DNA of 64,000 nucleotides, taken from assembly GCF_000423065.1 (NCBI RefSeq), contig NZ_AUHG01000016.1:1-64000 (forward strand), in the 5' to 3' direction. The stretch's first letter is position 1. Every line of letters begins with the position of its first letter. Source of the DNA: Christiangramia echinicola DSM 19838 (lineage in GTDB: Bacteria > Bacteroidota > Bacteroidia > Flavobacteriales > Flavobacteriaceae). Of this stretch, positions 11,167 to 18,680 are shown in pieces. Made by a program: the position numbers and the translations under genes. Under the pieces are notes generated by a model. The model did no database searches, was not told the DNA's origin, and saw only the letters and a list, made by a program, of their open reading frames with translations.

Positions 11167-12615
11167 CTAGTAATAAGTATATCGTCTAACTTTAGCGATA
11201 TATTTTGCAAGTCTTATTACCTGATGGCTATAGCCGTATTCATTATCATACCATATATATAGAATCACATTTTTTCCGTCTGCAGAAACTATGGTAGCGT
11301 TACTATCATATATCGCCGGAGCAGATGAACCAATGATATCTGAAGAGACCAGTTCATTGTCTACCGAATATTGGATCTGTTCCACAAGATCGCCCTCTAG
11401 AGCATATTTCTTAAGGATAGCATTTACGTCTTCAAGACTAGTTCCTTTTTCAACTTCAAGATTAAGAATAGCTAAAGATCCATTAGGAACGGGAACTCTA
11501 ATAGCATTCGAAGTCAATTTACCTTCAAAAACAGGTAAAGCTTTAGAGACCGCTTTACCAGCACCCGTTTCAGTAATTACCATATTGAGTCCAGCGGCAC
11601 GACCTCTTCTGTATTTACTATGCATGTTGTCTACCAGGTTCTGATCATTGGTATAAGCATGAATGGTTTCAAGGTGACCGTGTACCACACCCAGGGAATC
11701 CTGAACAGCTTTTAATACCGGGGTAATGGCATTGGTTGTACATGAAGCCGCAGAGAAAATATCGATCTCATCAGGACAATATTCTTTCTGGTTAACGCCA
11801 TGGACAATATTTGGAATTCCTTTTCCTGGCGCCGTTAATAGTACTTTAGCGGCTCCTTTGGAAACTAAATGCCTGCTTAAAGCTTCTTTATCTCTAAATG
11901 CACCTGTATTATCTATAATAAGGGCATTATTAATTCCATATTTTGTATAGTCTATATCTTCAGGCTGATTTGCAGAGATCATGTGTACGGTAGTACCGTT
12001 TATAATAAGTGCTGACTTCTCCAGATCTACATTAACAGTTGCACTAAAAGGCCCGTGAACAGAATCACTTTTTAATAATGAAGCTCTTTTCTCCAGTACG
12101 CTCTGGTCAACTTTACCTCTGGTAACAACAGCTCTGAGTCTAAGCTGGTTTCCCTTTCCGGTTCTGGTCATTAGTTCACGTGCAACCAGTCTTCCAATTC
12201 TACCAAACCCATAAAGCACCACATCTTTAGGTGTTACAGATTCAGTTTGTTTTGCATCATTCAAGTTATTAGATACAAAAGCCATGGCATTGCTGTGCGG
12301 TTGTCCATCTAAATGATACTCGTAGGTAAGTTTACCAATATCTAATTTTGCAGGTGGTAAATTTAGATCTTGTATAGCCTTAGCTATTTCTACGGAATCA
12401 AATATGGAAATAGGTTTTCCAACAAATTCAGCAGCGTACTCATGCAGATCCAGAATATCACTAACATTTCTGTTTATTAGCTGATTTCTGAAAAGTACAA
12501 GTTCAATTGATTTATCATACCAAAGGTCACTTACAATGTTTATGAATTCTACGGTAGCTTTACGGCGATCTGCCTGGAAAGAAAGTTCCTTTTCGTAAAC
12601 TTTATTAAAGTCCAT
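11167..12615 (-). CDS. gap: Glyceraldehyde-3-phosphate dehydrogenase with N-terminal extension
   Basis: A 482-residue enzyme; classical GAPDH has about 335. Residues 1-130 form an extra helical N-terminal region. The NAD(P)-binding Rossmann motif YGFGRIGRLVARELM starts near 135. The catalytic Cys292 is in SAASCTTNAITPV, His319 in ETIHAYTND, and the C-terminal WYDNEYGYSHQVIRLA is conserved. It interconverts glyceraldehyde-3-phosphate and 1,3-bisphosphoglycerate. Extended GAPDHs of this kind occur in several Gram-negative groups and may serve the gluconeogenic direction; that is not visible here. It is monocistronic, with its own promoter (12644-12651) and a terminator. Confidence 0.93.
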   Translation of the reverse strand: MDFNKVYEKELSFQADRRKATVEFINIVSDLWYDKSIELVLFRNQLINRNVSDILDLHEYAAEFVGKPISIFDSVEIAKAIQDLNLPPAKLDIGKLTYEYHLDGQPHSNAMAFVSNNLNDAKQTESVTPKDVVLYGFGRIGRLVARELMTRTGKGNQLRLRAVVTRGKVDQSVLEKRASLLKSDSVHGPFSATVNVDLEKSALIINGTTVHMISANQPEDIDYTKYGINNALIIDNTGAFRDKEALSRHLVSKGAAKVLLTAPGKGIPNIVHGVNQKEYCPDEIDIFSAASCTTNAITPVLKAVQDSLGVVHGHLETIHAYTNDQNLVDNMHSKYRRGRAAGLNMVITETGAGKAVSKALPVFEGKLTSNAIRVPVPNGSLAILNLEVEKGTSLEDVNAILKKYALEGDLVEQIQYSVDNELVSSDIIGSSAPAIYDSNATIVSADGKNVILYIWYDNEYGYSHQVIRLAKYIAKVRRYTYY

Positions 12616-12643
12616 GTTGAGTTATGTTGTTATAAATTTTCGC

Positions 12644-12651
12644 CAAAAGTA
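12644..12651 (-). promoter_or_regulatory. -7 box of the GAPDH promoter
   Basis: TACTTTTG on the minus strand, a perfect TAnnTTTG, 28 bp before the GAPDH start codon. No clear TTG is seen at the ideal upstream distance. Confidence 0.55.
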
Positions 12652-12681
12652 TATATTTCAAACGTTTTCGTAAAGCCTTTT

Positions 12682-12713
12682 CTAAATAAAAAACCTTCCT
12701 GACGGGAAGGGTT
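12682..12713 (-). terminator. Terminator after the DegP-like gene
   Basis: On the minus strand aacccttcc pairs with ggaaggtt around cgtc, followed by a T-run (complement of 12684-12692). It lies 23 bp after the protease stop codon. Confidence 0.8.
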
Positions 12714-12736
12714 GATTCTAGTTAGAATTTTTATTT

Positions 12737-14140
12737 TTATTTCCAGATCATACGTTGTTTTTCACCTTTTTGAGTGTAAAAAACGATCACTATAGGATTA
12801 GATCTGGTTCGATTTTGCATGATCTCTTCAACATCTCTTACTGAGCTAACATTTTGACCATTAATTTCTGAAATTATTCCTCCAACAAGATCGGCAGAAG
12901 GTAAACCATCAGTTAGCGTACGGTTTATTCTCACCCCGTTTGGCGCCTTATAAGCTTTTAATTCTTCAGGAGAAGCATTGGCAACTTCTAACCCCAATGC
13001 GGTCATTCTATAAGTATCAAGTTTCGAGAGTTCTACATTTACCTCTCTTTCTTTGCCATCACGCATTAATTTCACAAGAACTTCGTCTCCGGGTCTTTTC
13101 GAATTAATGTAGCCGGTTAAATCTGAAAATTTATTGATCTCGATATTGTCTATTTTTCTAATAATATCCTTTTGACGAATCCCGGATTTTTCAGCTCCAC
13201 TTCCTGGAGTAACTTCGGCGACCATAACGCCCTGAGAGGTGTTTAAGTCATATTCCCTTATGATCTCATTGTTTAGACTTCTTCCTCTAATGCCTAAAAT
13301 TCCCTGTTGAACATCACCAAACTCCATGATGTCTTCAACGATCTTTCTGGCATTGTTAGAAGGTACAGCGAAAGCATAACCAATATAACTACCGCTTGGT
13401 GAGCTAATGGCCGTATTAATACCTATCAACTCTCCATTTATATTTACCAGTGCGCCACCACTATTTCCAGGGTTGATCGCAGCATCGGTTTGGATGAAAG
13501 ATTGAGGCGAATTATCTCTCATGTTCAGGTCTCTTGCTTTAGCACTTATAATCCCTGCAGTTACAGTAGATTTCAAATTAAAAGGATTACCTACGGCTAA
13601 GACCCATTCGCCAATTTCCATATTATCTGAATCACCGAAAGGTATATATTGCAGATCTTCTTCTGCGTCTACCTTTATAAGGGCGATATCAGATATAGGA
13701 TCACTACCAATTACTTCTGCTTTATAAGTTTTATTATTATTAAGTGTAACCTCTATCTCACTTGCTCCATCAATGACATGATTGTTAGTAACAATGTAGC
13801 CATCTGGGGTTATAATAACACCAGAACCGGCACCTTGAAGAGCTCTTCCGCCATTATTGTTGTACGGATAATATTCCCAAATGCTTCTTGGGCCATTTTT
13901 AAAGACAGCTACATTTTTTACATGGACAACGGCGTGAATCGTTTTCTCTGCGGCGGCCGTAAAATCGACATTAGTACCATATGCTCTGTTATTATTAGTA
14001 ACAGGTAAAAATGTATTTTGCTGTGAACTGTCTTGAGGGAGAAACTGCTCGGGATTTTCATCAAAAAACAGTTTATAACTACCAAGTGTAAGAACGCCCC
14101 CAAGGATGGAAACAAATAGTAATGTTGCTATTTTTTTCAT
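12737..14140 (-). CDS. DegP/HtrA-type periplasmic serine protease
   Basis: A 467-residue protease/chaperone of the Deg (Do) family that handles misfolded envelope proteins. It has an N-terminal signal or anchor (about residues 1-25). The trypsin-like domain carries the triad His121 (TNNHV), Asp151 (DIALIK) and Ser227 (NPGNSGGAL). PDZ1 (about 265-360, GILGIRGRSLN... with GSGAEKSGIRQKDIIRKID) and PDZ2 (about 375-460) follow. It is full length and all key residues are present. Upstream, between it and the divergent dapF, lie two GTTAAA half-sites 11 bp apart, like a CpxR box, suggesting control by an envelope-stress response regulator (inference). Confidence 0.92.
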   Translation of the reverse strand: MKKIATLLFVSILGGVLTLGSYKLFFDENPEQFLPQDSSQQNTFLPVTNNNRAYGTNVDFTAAAEKTIHAVVHVKNVAVFKNGPRSIWEYYPYNNNGGRALQGAGSGVIITPDGYIVTNNHVIDGASEIEVTLNNNKTYKAEVIGSDPISDIALIKVDAEEDLQYIPFGDSDNMEIGEWVLAVGNPFNLKSTVTAGIISAKARDLNMRDNSPQSFIQTDAAINPGNSGGALVNINGELIGINTAISSPSGSYIGYAFAVPSNNARKIVEDIMEFGDVQQGILGIRGRSLNNEIIREYDLNTSQGVMVAEVTPGSGAEKSGIRQKDIIRKIDNIEINKFSDLTGYINSKRPGDEVLVKLMRDGKEREVNVELSKLDTYRMTALGLEVANASPEELKAYKAPNGVRINRTLTDGLPSADLVGGIISEINGQNVSSVRDVEEIMQNRTRSNPIVIVFYTQKGEKQRMIWK

Positions 14141-14203
14141 TTTCGGATGATATTTAATTAATTAAACCTTTTCGACTTCTTAGATATTATAAGTGGCACA
14201 TAC

Positions 14204-14220
14204 TTTAACAGCTATTTAAC
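14204..14220 (-). promoter_or_regulatory. Candidate OmpR/CpxR-type operator upstream of degP-like gene
   Basis: On the minus strand GTTAAA-N5-GTTAAA with an 11-bp period, inside a longer direct repeat (GCTGTTAAA twice). It lies 64-80 bp upstream of the protease start. OmpR-family regulators bind such tandem half-sites, and E. coli CpxR uses GTAAA-N5-GTAAA at degP. Function here is inferred. Confidence 0.45.
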
Positions 14221-14245
14221 AGCCTCGATTTCCTGTTCAATATTG

Positions 14246-14253
14246 TATATTTG
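14246..14253 (+). promoter_or_regulatory. -7 box of the dapF promoter
   Basis: TATATTTG, a perfect TAnnTTTG, 20 bp before the dapF start codon. Confidence 0.6.
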
Positions 14254-14273
14254 TCGCACTTTTAAAATGACAT

Positions 14274-15059
14274 ATGAAGCTGACATTCTATAAATATCAG
14301 GGTACCGGAAACGATTTTGTAATGGTCGATAACCGGGAAAATAAAATATCCAAAAATGATACCAAATTGATCAATCACTTGTGTGATCGTAAATTTGGCA
14401 TAGGTGCTGACGGACTGATACTTCTGGAAAATTCTGAAGATCATAAAGACGATTTTAAAATGGTCTATTTTAATGCCGATGGTAACGAAAGTAGTATGTG
14501 TGGTAACGGAGGCAGATGTCTGGTTGCATTCGCCAAATATTTAGGGATAATCAGCGATACTGCCAGGTTTACTGCTATAGACGGAGTTCATGAAGCAACT
14601 ATTAATGATGGTGTAGTTAGTCTGAAGATGAAGGATGTTAGTGAAATTTCAGATAACGAAGATTTTTTATTTCTAAATACTGGCTCTCCGCATCATGTTG
14701 TATTTTCTGAAGAGATTAAACTGAAAGATATTAAGAAAGAAGGTGCAGAAATCAGGTATTCTGAAAGATATGGTGAAGCTGGTACTAATGTGAATTTTGT
14801 TGAAGGTGTTTCTGCTGATACATTTTCAGTTAGAACTTATGAAAGGGGAGTGGAAGACGAAACGCTTTCCTGCGGAACCGGAGTTACCGCTGTTGCACTG
14901 GCAGCATATGAATCTGGTAAAACCACTTCAGAGAAAGTGAATTTAAAAACACCGGGTGGAGAACTTTCAGTAACTTTCAAAAAAACTGATAAAGGCTTTA
15001 CCGATATTTGGTTATCCGGGCCGGCAGTTCAGGTTTTTAAAGGTGAAATTGCATGTTAA
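14274..15059 (+). CDS. dapF: Diaminopimelate epimerase
   Basis: A 261-residue PLP-independent epimerase converting LL- to meso-diaminopimelate, needed for lysine and for peptidoglycan cross-links. The two catalytic cysteines are in place: Cys76 (ESSMCGNGGRC) and Cys200 (DETLSCGTG). The N-terminus (FYKYQGTGNDFVMVDN) matches the family. It heads an operon with a GNAT gene and mltG (overlaps of 7 and 11 bp), so cell-wall precursor synthesis and glycan-strand release are encoded together. A -7 box lies 20 bp upstream. Confidence 0.96.
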   Translation: MKLTFYKYQGTGNDFVMVDNRENKISKNDTKLINHLCDRKFGIGADGLILLENSEDHKDDFKMVYFNADGNESSMCGNGGRCLVAFAKYLGIISDTARFTAIDGVHEATINDGVVSLKMKDVSEISDNEDFLFLNTGSPHHVVFSEEIKLKDIKKEGAEIRYSERYGEAGTNVNFVEGVSADTFSVRTYERGVEDETLSCGTGVTAVALAAYESGKTTSEKVNLKTPGGELSVTFKKTDKGFTDIWLSGPAVQVFKGEIAC

Positions 15060-15583
15060 CATTACAGGGAAAAAAAGTTTATCTAAGGGCGCTTGAACCG
15101 GAAGATCTGGATTTTGTTCATGAGATAGAAAACAATGAAGACTTCTGGGAGATCAGTTCTACCCAGGCACCATATTCAAAATTCCTCATAAGACAGTATA
15201 TAGAAAATGCCCACCGTGATATATATGATATTAAGCAATTAAGACTGGTGATATGTACCAGGCGGGGCCGGCAGGTTGGCTTAATAGATGTCTACGATCT
15301 TGAGCCAAAAGATAAGCGGGCAGCAATAGGAATTCTTATCGCAAATAAAAAAGATCGCAAAAAAGGGTTTGGCTCAGAAAGTTTAGGATTGCTTTGCGAT
15401 TATTGTTTTACACATTTAGGCCTACATCAGGTATATGCCAGTGTTACCTCTAGTAATGAGGAAAGTAAGCGTATTTTTGAGAATAACAGATTTAGAAAAA
15501 TAGGGTTAAAAAAGGATTGGACTTTCTTCAATGGCGAGTTTAAAGATGAATGGCTATATCAATTAATAAATAATGTACATTAA
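15053..15583 (+). CDS. GNAT family N-acetyltransferase (RimJ-like)
   Basis: A 176-residue acetyltransferase. The N-terminus (GKKVYLRALEPEDLDFVHEIENN) and the substrate strand order match the RimI/RimJ/RimL type (Acetyltransf_3). The acetyl-CoA pyrophosphate loop reads RKKGFGSES (about residues 100-108), and the C-terminal RIFENNRFRKIGL is typical. The acceptor is unknown: ribosomal protein, small amine or cell-wall precursor are all possible. It overlaps dapF by 7 bp and mltG by 11 bp, indicating translational coupling. Confidence 0.85.
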   Translation: MLTLQGKKVYLRALEPEDLDFVHEIENNEDFWEISSTQAPYSKFLIRQYIENAHRDIYDIKQLRLVICTRRGRQVGLIDVYDLEPKDKRAAIGILIANKKDRKKGFGSESLGLLCDYCFTHLGLHQVYASVTSSNEESKRIFENNRFRKIGLKKDWTFFNGEFKDEWLYQLINNVH

Positions 15584-16616
15584 AAAAATAATTATAGCTA
15601 TTACCATTATTGGGGTGATAGCTTTTGGGATCTTTGGTTATTATCTTTATAACAGTGTTTTTTCCTCCAATACAAATTTTGAAGCCAAAGAGCAGGTTGT
15701 CTATATTCCCTCAGCAGCGACCTATGAGACAGTATTAGATTCTATACGTCCTTTTATAAAGGACCTACAGTCATTTGATCTCGTAGCACAGAAGAAGGGT
15801 TATGCCGGAAATGTTAGACCTGGTAGATATTTCCTTGAAAAAGGAATGAATAACAATGAACTGGTGAATAGGCTTAGAAGTGGCAACAGGCCGGTTAAAG
15901 TGATCTTTAATAATCAGGAAAGGTTAGAGAACCTGGCTGGAAGAATTTCAAAACAGATAGAGGCAGACAGTTTAGCTTTGCTGAAATCATTTAAAAACCA
16001 GGCGTTTCTTTCAGAAAATGATTTTGAATCAAGTACGGCTCTGGGAATGTACATTCCAAATCAATACGAGTTCTATTGGAATACCTCTGCAGATGAATTC
16101 CGTAGTAGAATGAAGCAGGAATATGACAGGTTCTGGAACGAAAAGAGATTAAAAAAAGCTGAAGACATTGGTTTAACTCCAAAGGAGGTAATTACTATGG
16201 CTTCTATTGTTCAAAAGGAAACGGCAAAAGTAGATGAACGACCAAAAGTGGCCGGAGTTTATATGAACCGCCATAAAAACGGCTGGAAACTTGATGCAGA
16301 TCCAACTGTGATCTATGCTATTAAGGAAAAAACCGGTAATTTTGATACGATCATCAAGCGTGTGCTTTATAAAGATCTTGAGTTGGAATCTCCGTATAAC
16401 ACATATAAATACAAACAAATACCTCCAGGTCCCATCTGGATGCCAGATATTTCATCAATAGAGGCGGTACTTAATTATGAGGATCATGATTTCTTTTATT
16501 TTGTGGCCGATGTGCAAAATTTCGGCTATCACAAATTTGCCAAAAACCTCGCCCAGCACAACCGAAATAAGCAGGAATATGTTCGCTGGATCAATAAGCA
16601 GGGAATAAAAAGATAA
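15573..16616 (+). CDS. mltG: Endolytic transglycosylase MltG
   Basis: A 347-residue inner-membrane lytic transglycosylase that cuts nascent peptidoglycan strands and sets glycan chain length. It has one N-terminal membrane helix (about 6-26). A LysM-like region (about 40-105) precedes the YceG catalytic domain. The catalytic Glu216 is in ASIVQKETAKVDERPKVAGV, and the downstream MNRHKNGWKLDADPTVIYA and PSSIEA-type segment (PDISSIEAVLN) are conserved. It is the last gene of the dapF operon. Confidence 0.93.
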   Translation: MYIKKIIIAITIIGVIAFGIFGYYLYNSVFSSNTNFEAKEQVVYIPSAATYETVLDSIRPFIKDLQSFDLVAQKKGYAGNVRPGRYFLEKGMNNNELVNRLRSGNRPVKVIFNNQERLENLAGRISKQIEADSLALLKSFKNQAFLSENDFESSTALGMYIPNQYEFYWNTSADEFRSRMKQEYDRFWNEKRLKKAEDIGLTPKEVITMASIVQKETAKVDERPKVAGVYMNRHKNGWKLDADPTVIYAIKEKTGNFDTIIKRVLYKDLELESPYNTYKYKQIPPGPIWMPDISSIEAVLNYEDHDFFYFVADVQNFGYHKFAKNLAQHNRNKQEYVRWINKQGIKR

Positions 16617-16660
16617 ACCAATTTTTGTTCAGGAAACTTTAAGTTTTTGATTTACAGTTA

Positions 16661-16677
16661 GTTATTGTTTAGTTAAA
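16661..16677 (+). promoter_or_regulatory. Weak GTTAnn tandem site upstream of lysozyme-like gene
   Basis: GTTATT-N5-GTTAAA, 11-bp period, about 60 bp before the -7 box at 16737. It has the same spacing as the sites before the degP-like gene and the histidine kinase, but one half-site deviates, so it could be chance in AT-rich DNA. Confidence 0.2.
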
Positions 16678-16736
16678 AGGAGAATAACTTTAAAAAACCT
16701 TTAACATACTGTAATTCAGATTATTAAAATTTGTTA

Positions 16737-16744
16737 TACATTTG
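16737..16744 (+). promoter_or_regulatory. -7 box of the lysozyme-like gene promoter
   Basis: TACATTTG, a perfect TAnnTTTG. It predicts a leader of about 60 nt before the ATG at 16810. No clear TTG partner is present. Confidence 0.5.
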
Positions 16745-16809
16745 CCCGGCGAATATGAAAGGGGTATGACTTATGATATAGGTCTTCCATTAACCTTTCA
16801 AAAACCAAA

Positions 16810-17481
16810 ATGATGAGAAAGAAAATTGCAAAATTTTCAATCTTGCCTCTTGCAGCAGGCTCAATATTTTTTAGTTTTTCAACTAAAAAAGCTGCAAATC
16901 TGGATCTGGAAGATTATTCCACTTATGATCTGGATCTGGAATATACGGTTGCAGACCTCAGGGATGAACTAGTTCCAGAATTCGAAATCTCTAACACTTC
17001 ACCTTTTCTCGGTAAGTCTTACGTAGGCTTTAAAGAAGCTTTGGCATTTAAAGAATCCAGAGGGGATTATAAGTCTATCAATGAGTATGGTTATCTTGGA
17101 AAGTACCAGTTTGGGAAAGGCACTTTAAAGCTCGTTGGGATATACGATAGTATTTCATTTCTTAATTCACCAGCACTTCAGGAAGCGGCCTTTTATGCCA
17201 ATGCTTCCAGAAATAAGTGGATACTACAGAGGGATATCAAACGTTTTGTGGGTAAGACCATCAATGGAGTTGAAATTACTGAATCTGGTATTTTAGCTGC
17301 GGCGCATTTGGCCGGACCTGGTAGTGTTAAAAAATATCTTCGTAGTTGGGGAGCTCAGGCTTTTAGCGATGCATTTGGCACAACTATCAAAACCTATATG
17401 AAGCGTTTTGGTGGTTATGATACTTCTTTTGTAAAGACAGAAAAGAATGCCAGAGTAGACTTCGACGATCTTTCAGCTTAA
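16810..17481 (+). CDS. Exported lysozyme-like peptidoglycan-active protein
   Basis: A 223-residue protein with a signal sequence (basic MMRKKIAKFS then LPLAAGSIFFSFS). A Glu/Asp-rich linker covers about residues 30-65. The rest is lysozyme-like: the presumed catalytic Glu82 lies in ALAFKESRGDY, followed by INEYGYLGKYQFGKGTL and AAAHLAGPGSVKKYLRSWG. This arrangement (E-S-x-G-D-Y ... G-x-x-G-x-Y-Q) is that of transglycosylase SLT-type domains. Related flavobacterial proteins often carry LysM; none is visible here. It likely cleaves glycan strands in the periplasm. It has its own promoter. An alternative start is the second ATG at 16813. Confidence 0.75.
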   Translation: MMRKKIAKFSILPLAAGSIFFSFSTKKAANLDLEDYSTYDLDLEYTVADLRDELVPEFEISNTSPFLGKSYVGFKEALAFKESRGDYKSINEYGYLGKYQFGKGTLKLVGIYDSISFLNSPALQEAAFYANASRNKWILQRDIKRFVGKTINGVEITESGILAAAHLAGPGSVKKYLRSWGAQAFSDAFGTTIKTYMKRFGGYDTSFVKTEKNARVDFDDLSA

Positions 17482-18206
17482 ATATCTTTTTGAATAATAA
17501 ATATAGCCGGTCTTTTATGAAGATCGGTTTTTATATTTTTCCATTCAGAAGCGGTCGCTGTTTTGATGAATTCGGTTTCTAAAGTTAGATCGCAAGCAAC
17601 ACAAATTCTAGTTGCAGGATGAAGGCTCTGGATTAGATCTTCTAAAAACTTCATGTTTCTATAGGGAGTTTCTATAAAGATCTGTGCCTGGTTTTTTTCC
17701 AGCGAAATTCTTTCAAGCTGTTTTATCTCGTGTTTTCTCTCTTTCTTATCAATTGGCAGATAGCCATGAAAGGTAAAGCTTTGGCCATTCATGCCGCTAG
17801 ACATCATGGCCAGTAGAATAGAGGAGGGACCAATTAGTGGAACCACCTGTATATTGAATCTATGCGCGAGTTTAACAATTTCTGCTCCGGGATCTGCAAC
17901 TCCGGGACAACCAGCTTCACTTAGTAAACCTACATTTTTTCCTTCTTTTGCCGCATCTAGAAAACCTGGTAATTCTGAAGCTTCGGTGAACTTATTCAAC
18001 CCACTCAATCTCAAACCCTGCTGTGATTTTTCAGGAAGAATTTGTTTAATGAATCGTCGGGCAGATTTTTCATTTTCAACGATAAAATCATCAATACCCT
18101 CGATGATCTTTTGATTTAGAGGAGGAAATACTTTATCGGGGCTTGAATCACCTAAGCCTACCGGAATCAAATATAACTTGCCGTAGTTTTTATGATTGGA
18201 ACTCAT
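17478..18206 (-). CDS. Tetrapyrrole-methylase-fold SAM methyltransferase (RsmI paralogue)
   Basis: A 242-residue protein of the tetrapyrrole methylase fold. It starts KLYLIPVGLGD, and shows LLSEAGCPGVADPG and VVPLIGPSSILLAMMSSG, all typical of the RsmI/YraL group that 2'-O-methylates C1402 of 16S rRNA. It is divergent from canonical RsmI (which starts LYLVATPIGNL) and may be a paralogue with another target. It overlaps the phosphatase gene by 4 bp and its stop overlaps the convergent lysozyme-like gene by 4 bp. Confidence 0.8.
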   Translation of the reverse strand: MSSNHKNYGKLYLIPVGLGDSSPDKVFPPLNQKIIEGIDDFIVENEKSARRFIKQILPEKSQQGLRLSGLNKFTEASELPGFLDAAKEGKNVGLLSEAGCPGVADPGAEIVKLAHRFNIQVVPLIGPSSILLAMMSSGMNGQSFTFHGYLPIDKKERKHEIKQLERISLEKNQAQIFIETPYRNMKFLEDLIQSLHPATRICVACDLTLETEFIKTATASEWKNIKTDLHKRPAIFIIQKDI

Positions 18207-18670
18207 AATGTTCCGTTATTCAGTTTTTCAGCGATCTCTTCACAGGCTTCATTCAGCATTTGGTATACATTTTCAAAACCCTGTTCCCCTCCGTGATATG
18301 GATCTGGGACATCTACATTTTCTGACGGAAAGATCTCTTCAAGGATCAAGTGTACTTTCTGGCGATCTTCATCTGTTTCGGCCATAGAAATAACATCTTT
18401 GAAATTGGAATTATCCATTACAAAAATGTGATCAAAGTCATTAAAATCTTTTGCTGAAAACTGTCTCCCGCGTTGATCTGTAATATCCAAATCATATCTT
18501 TTCGCAGTAGCGATAGATCGGCGATCTGGTTCTGAGCCAACATGCCAGCTACCAGTTCCGGCAGAATCAACAAAGACTTTAGATTGATCTACCTTAGATT
18601 TTAGAATACCTTCGGCTAGTGGTGATCTGCAAATATTGCCGAGGCACACCATCAATACCCTGGTTTTCAT
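18203..18670 (-). CDS. Low-molecular-weight protein tyrosine phosphatase
   Basis: A 155-residue phosphatase with the P-loop CLGNICRS at residues 9-16 (nucleophile Cys9, Arg15). The general-acid Asp123 is in the VPDPYHGG loop. All catalytic residues are present and the length is typical. In bacteria such enzymes dephosphorylate tyrosine kinases that control exopolysaccharide, or act on arginine phosphate; no kinase gene lies nearby. It lies 10 bp after dnaA and overlaps the methyltransferase gene by 4 bp. Confidence 0.92.
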   Translation of the reverse strand: MKTRVLMVCLGNICRSPLAEGILKSKVDQSKVFVDSAGTGSWHVGSEPDRRSIATAKRYDLDITDQRGRQFSAKDFNDFDHIFVMDNSNFKDVISMAETDEDRQKVHLILEEIFPSENVDVPDPYHGGEQGFENVYQMLNEACEEIAEKLNNGTL

Positions 18671-18680
18671 AAATTGAATT

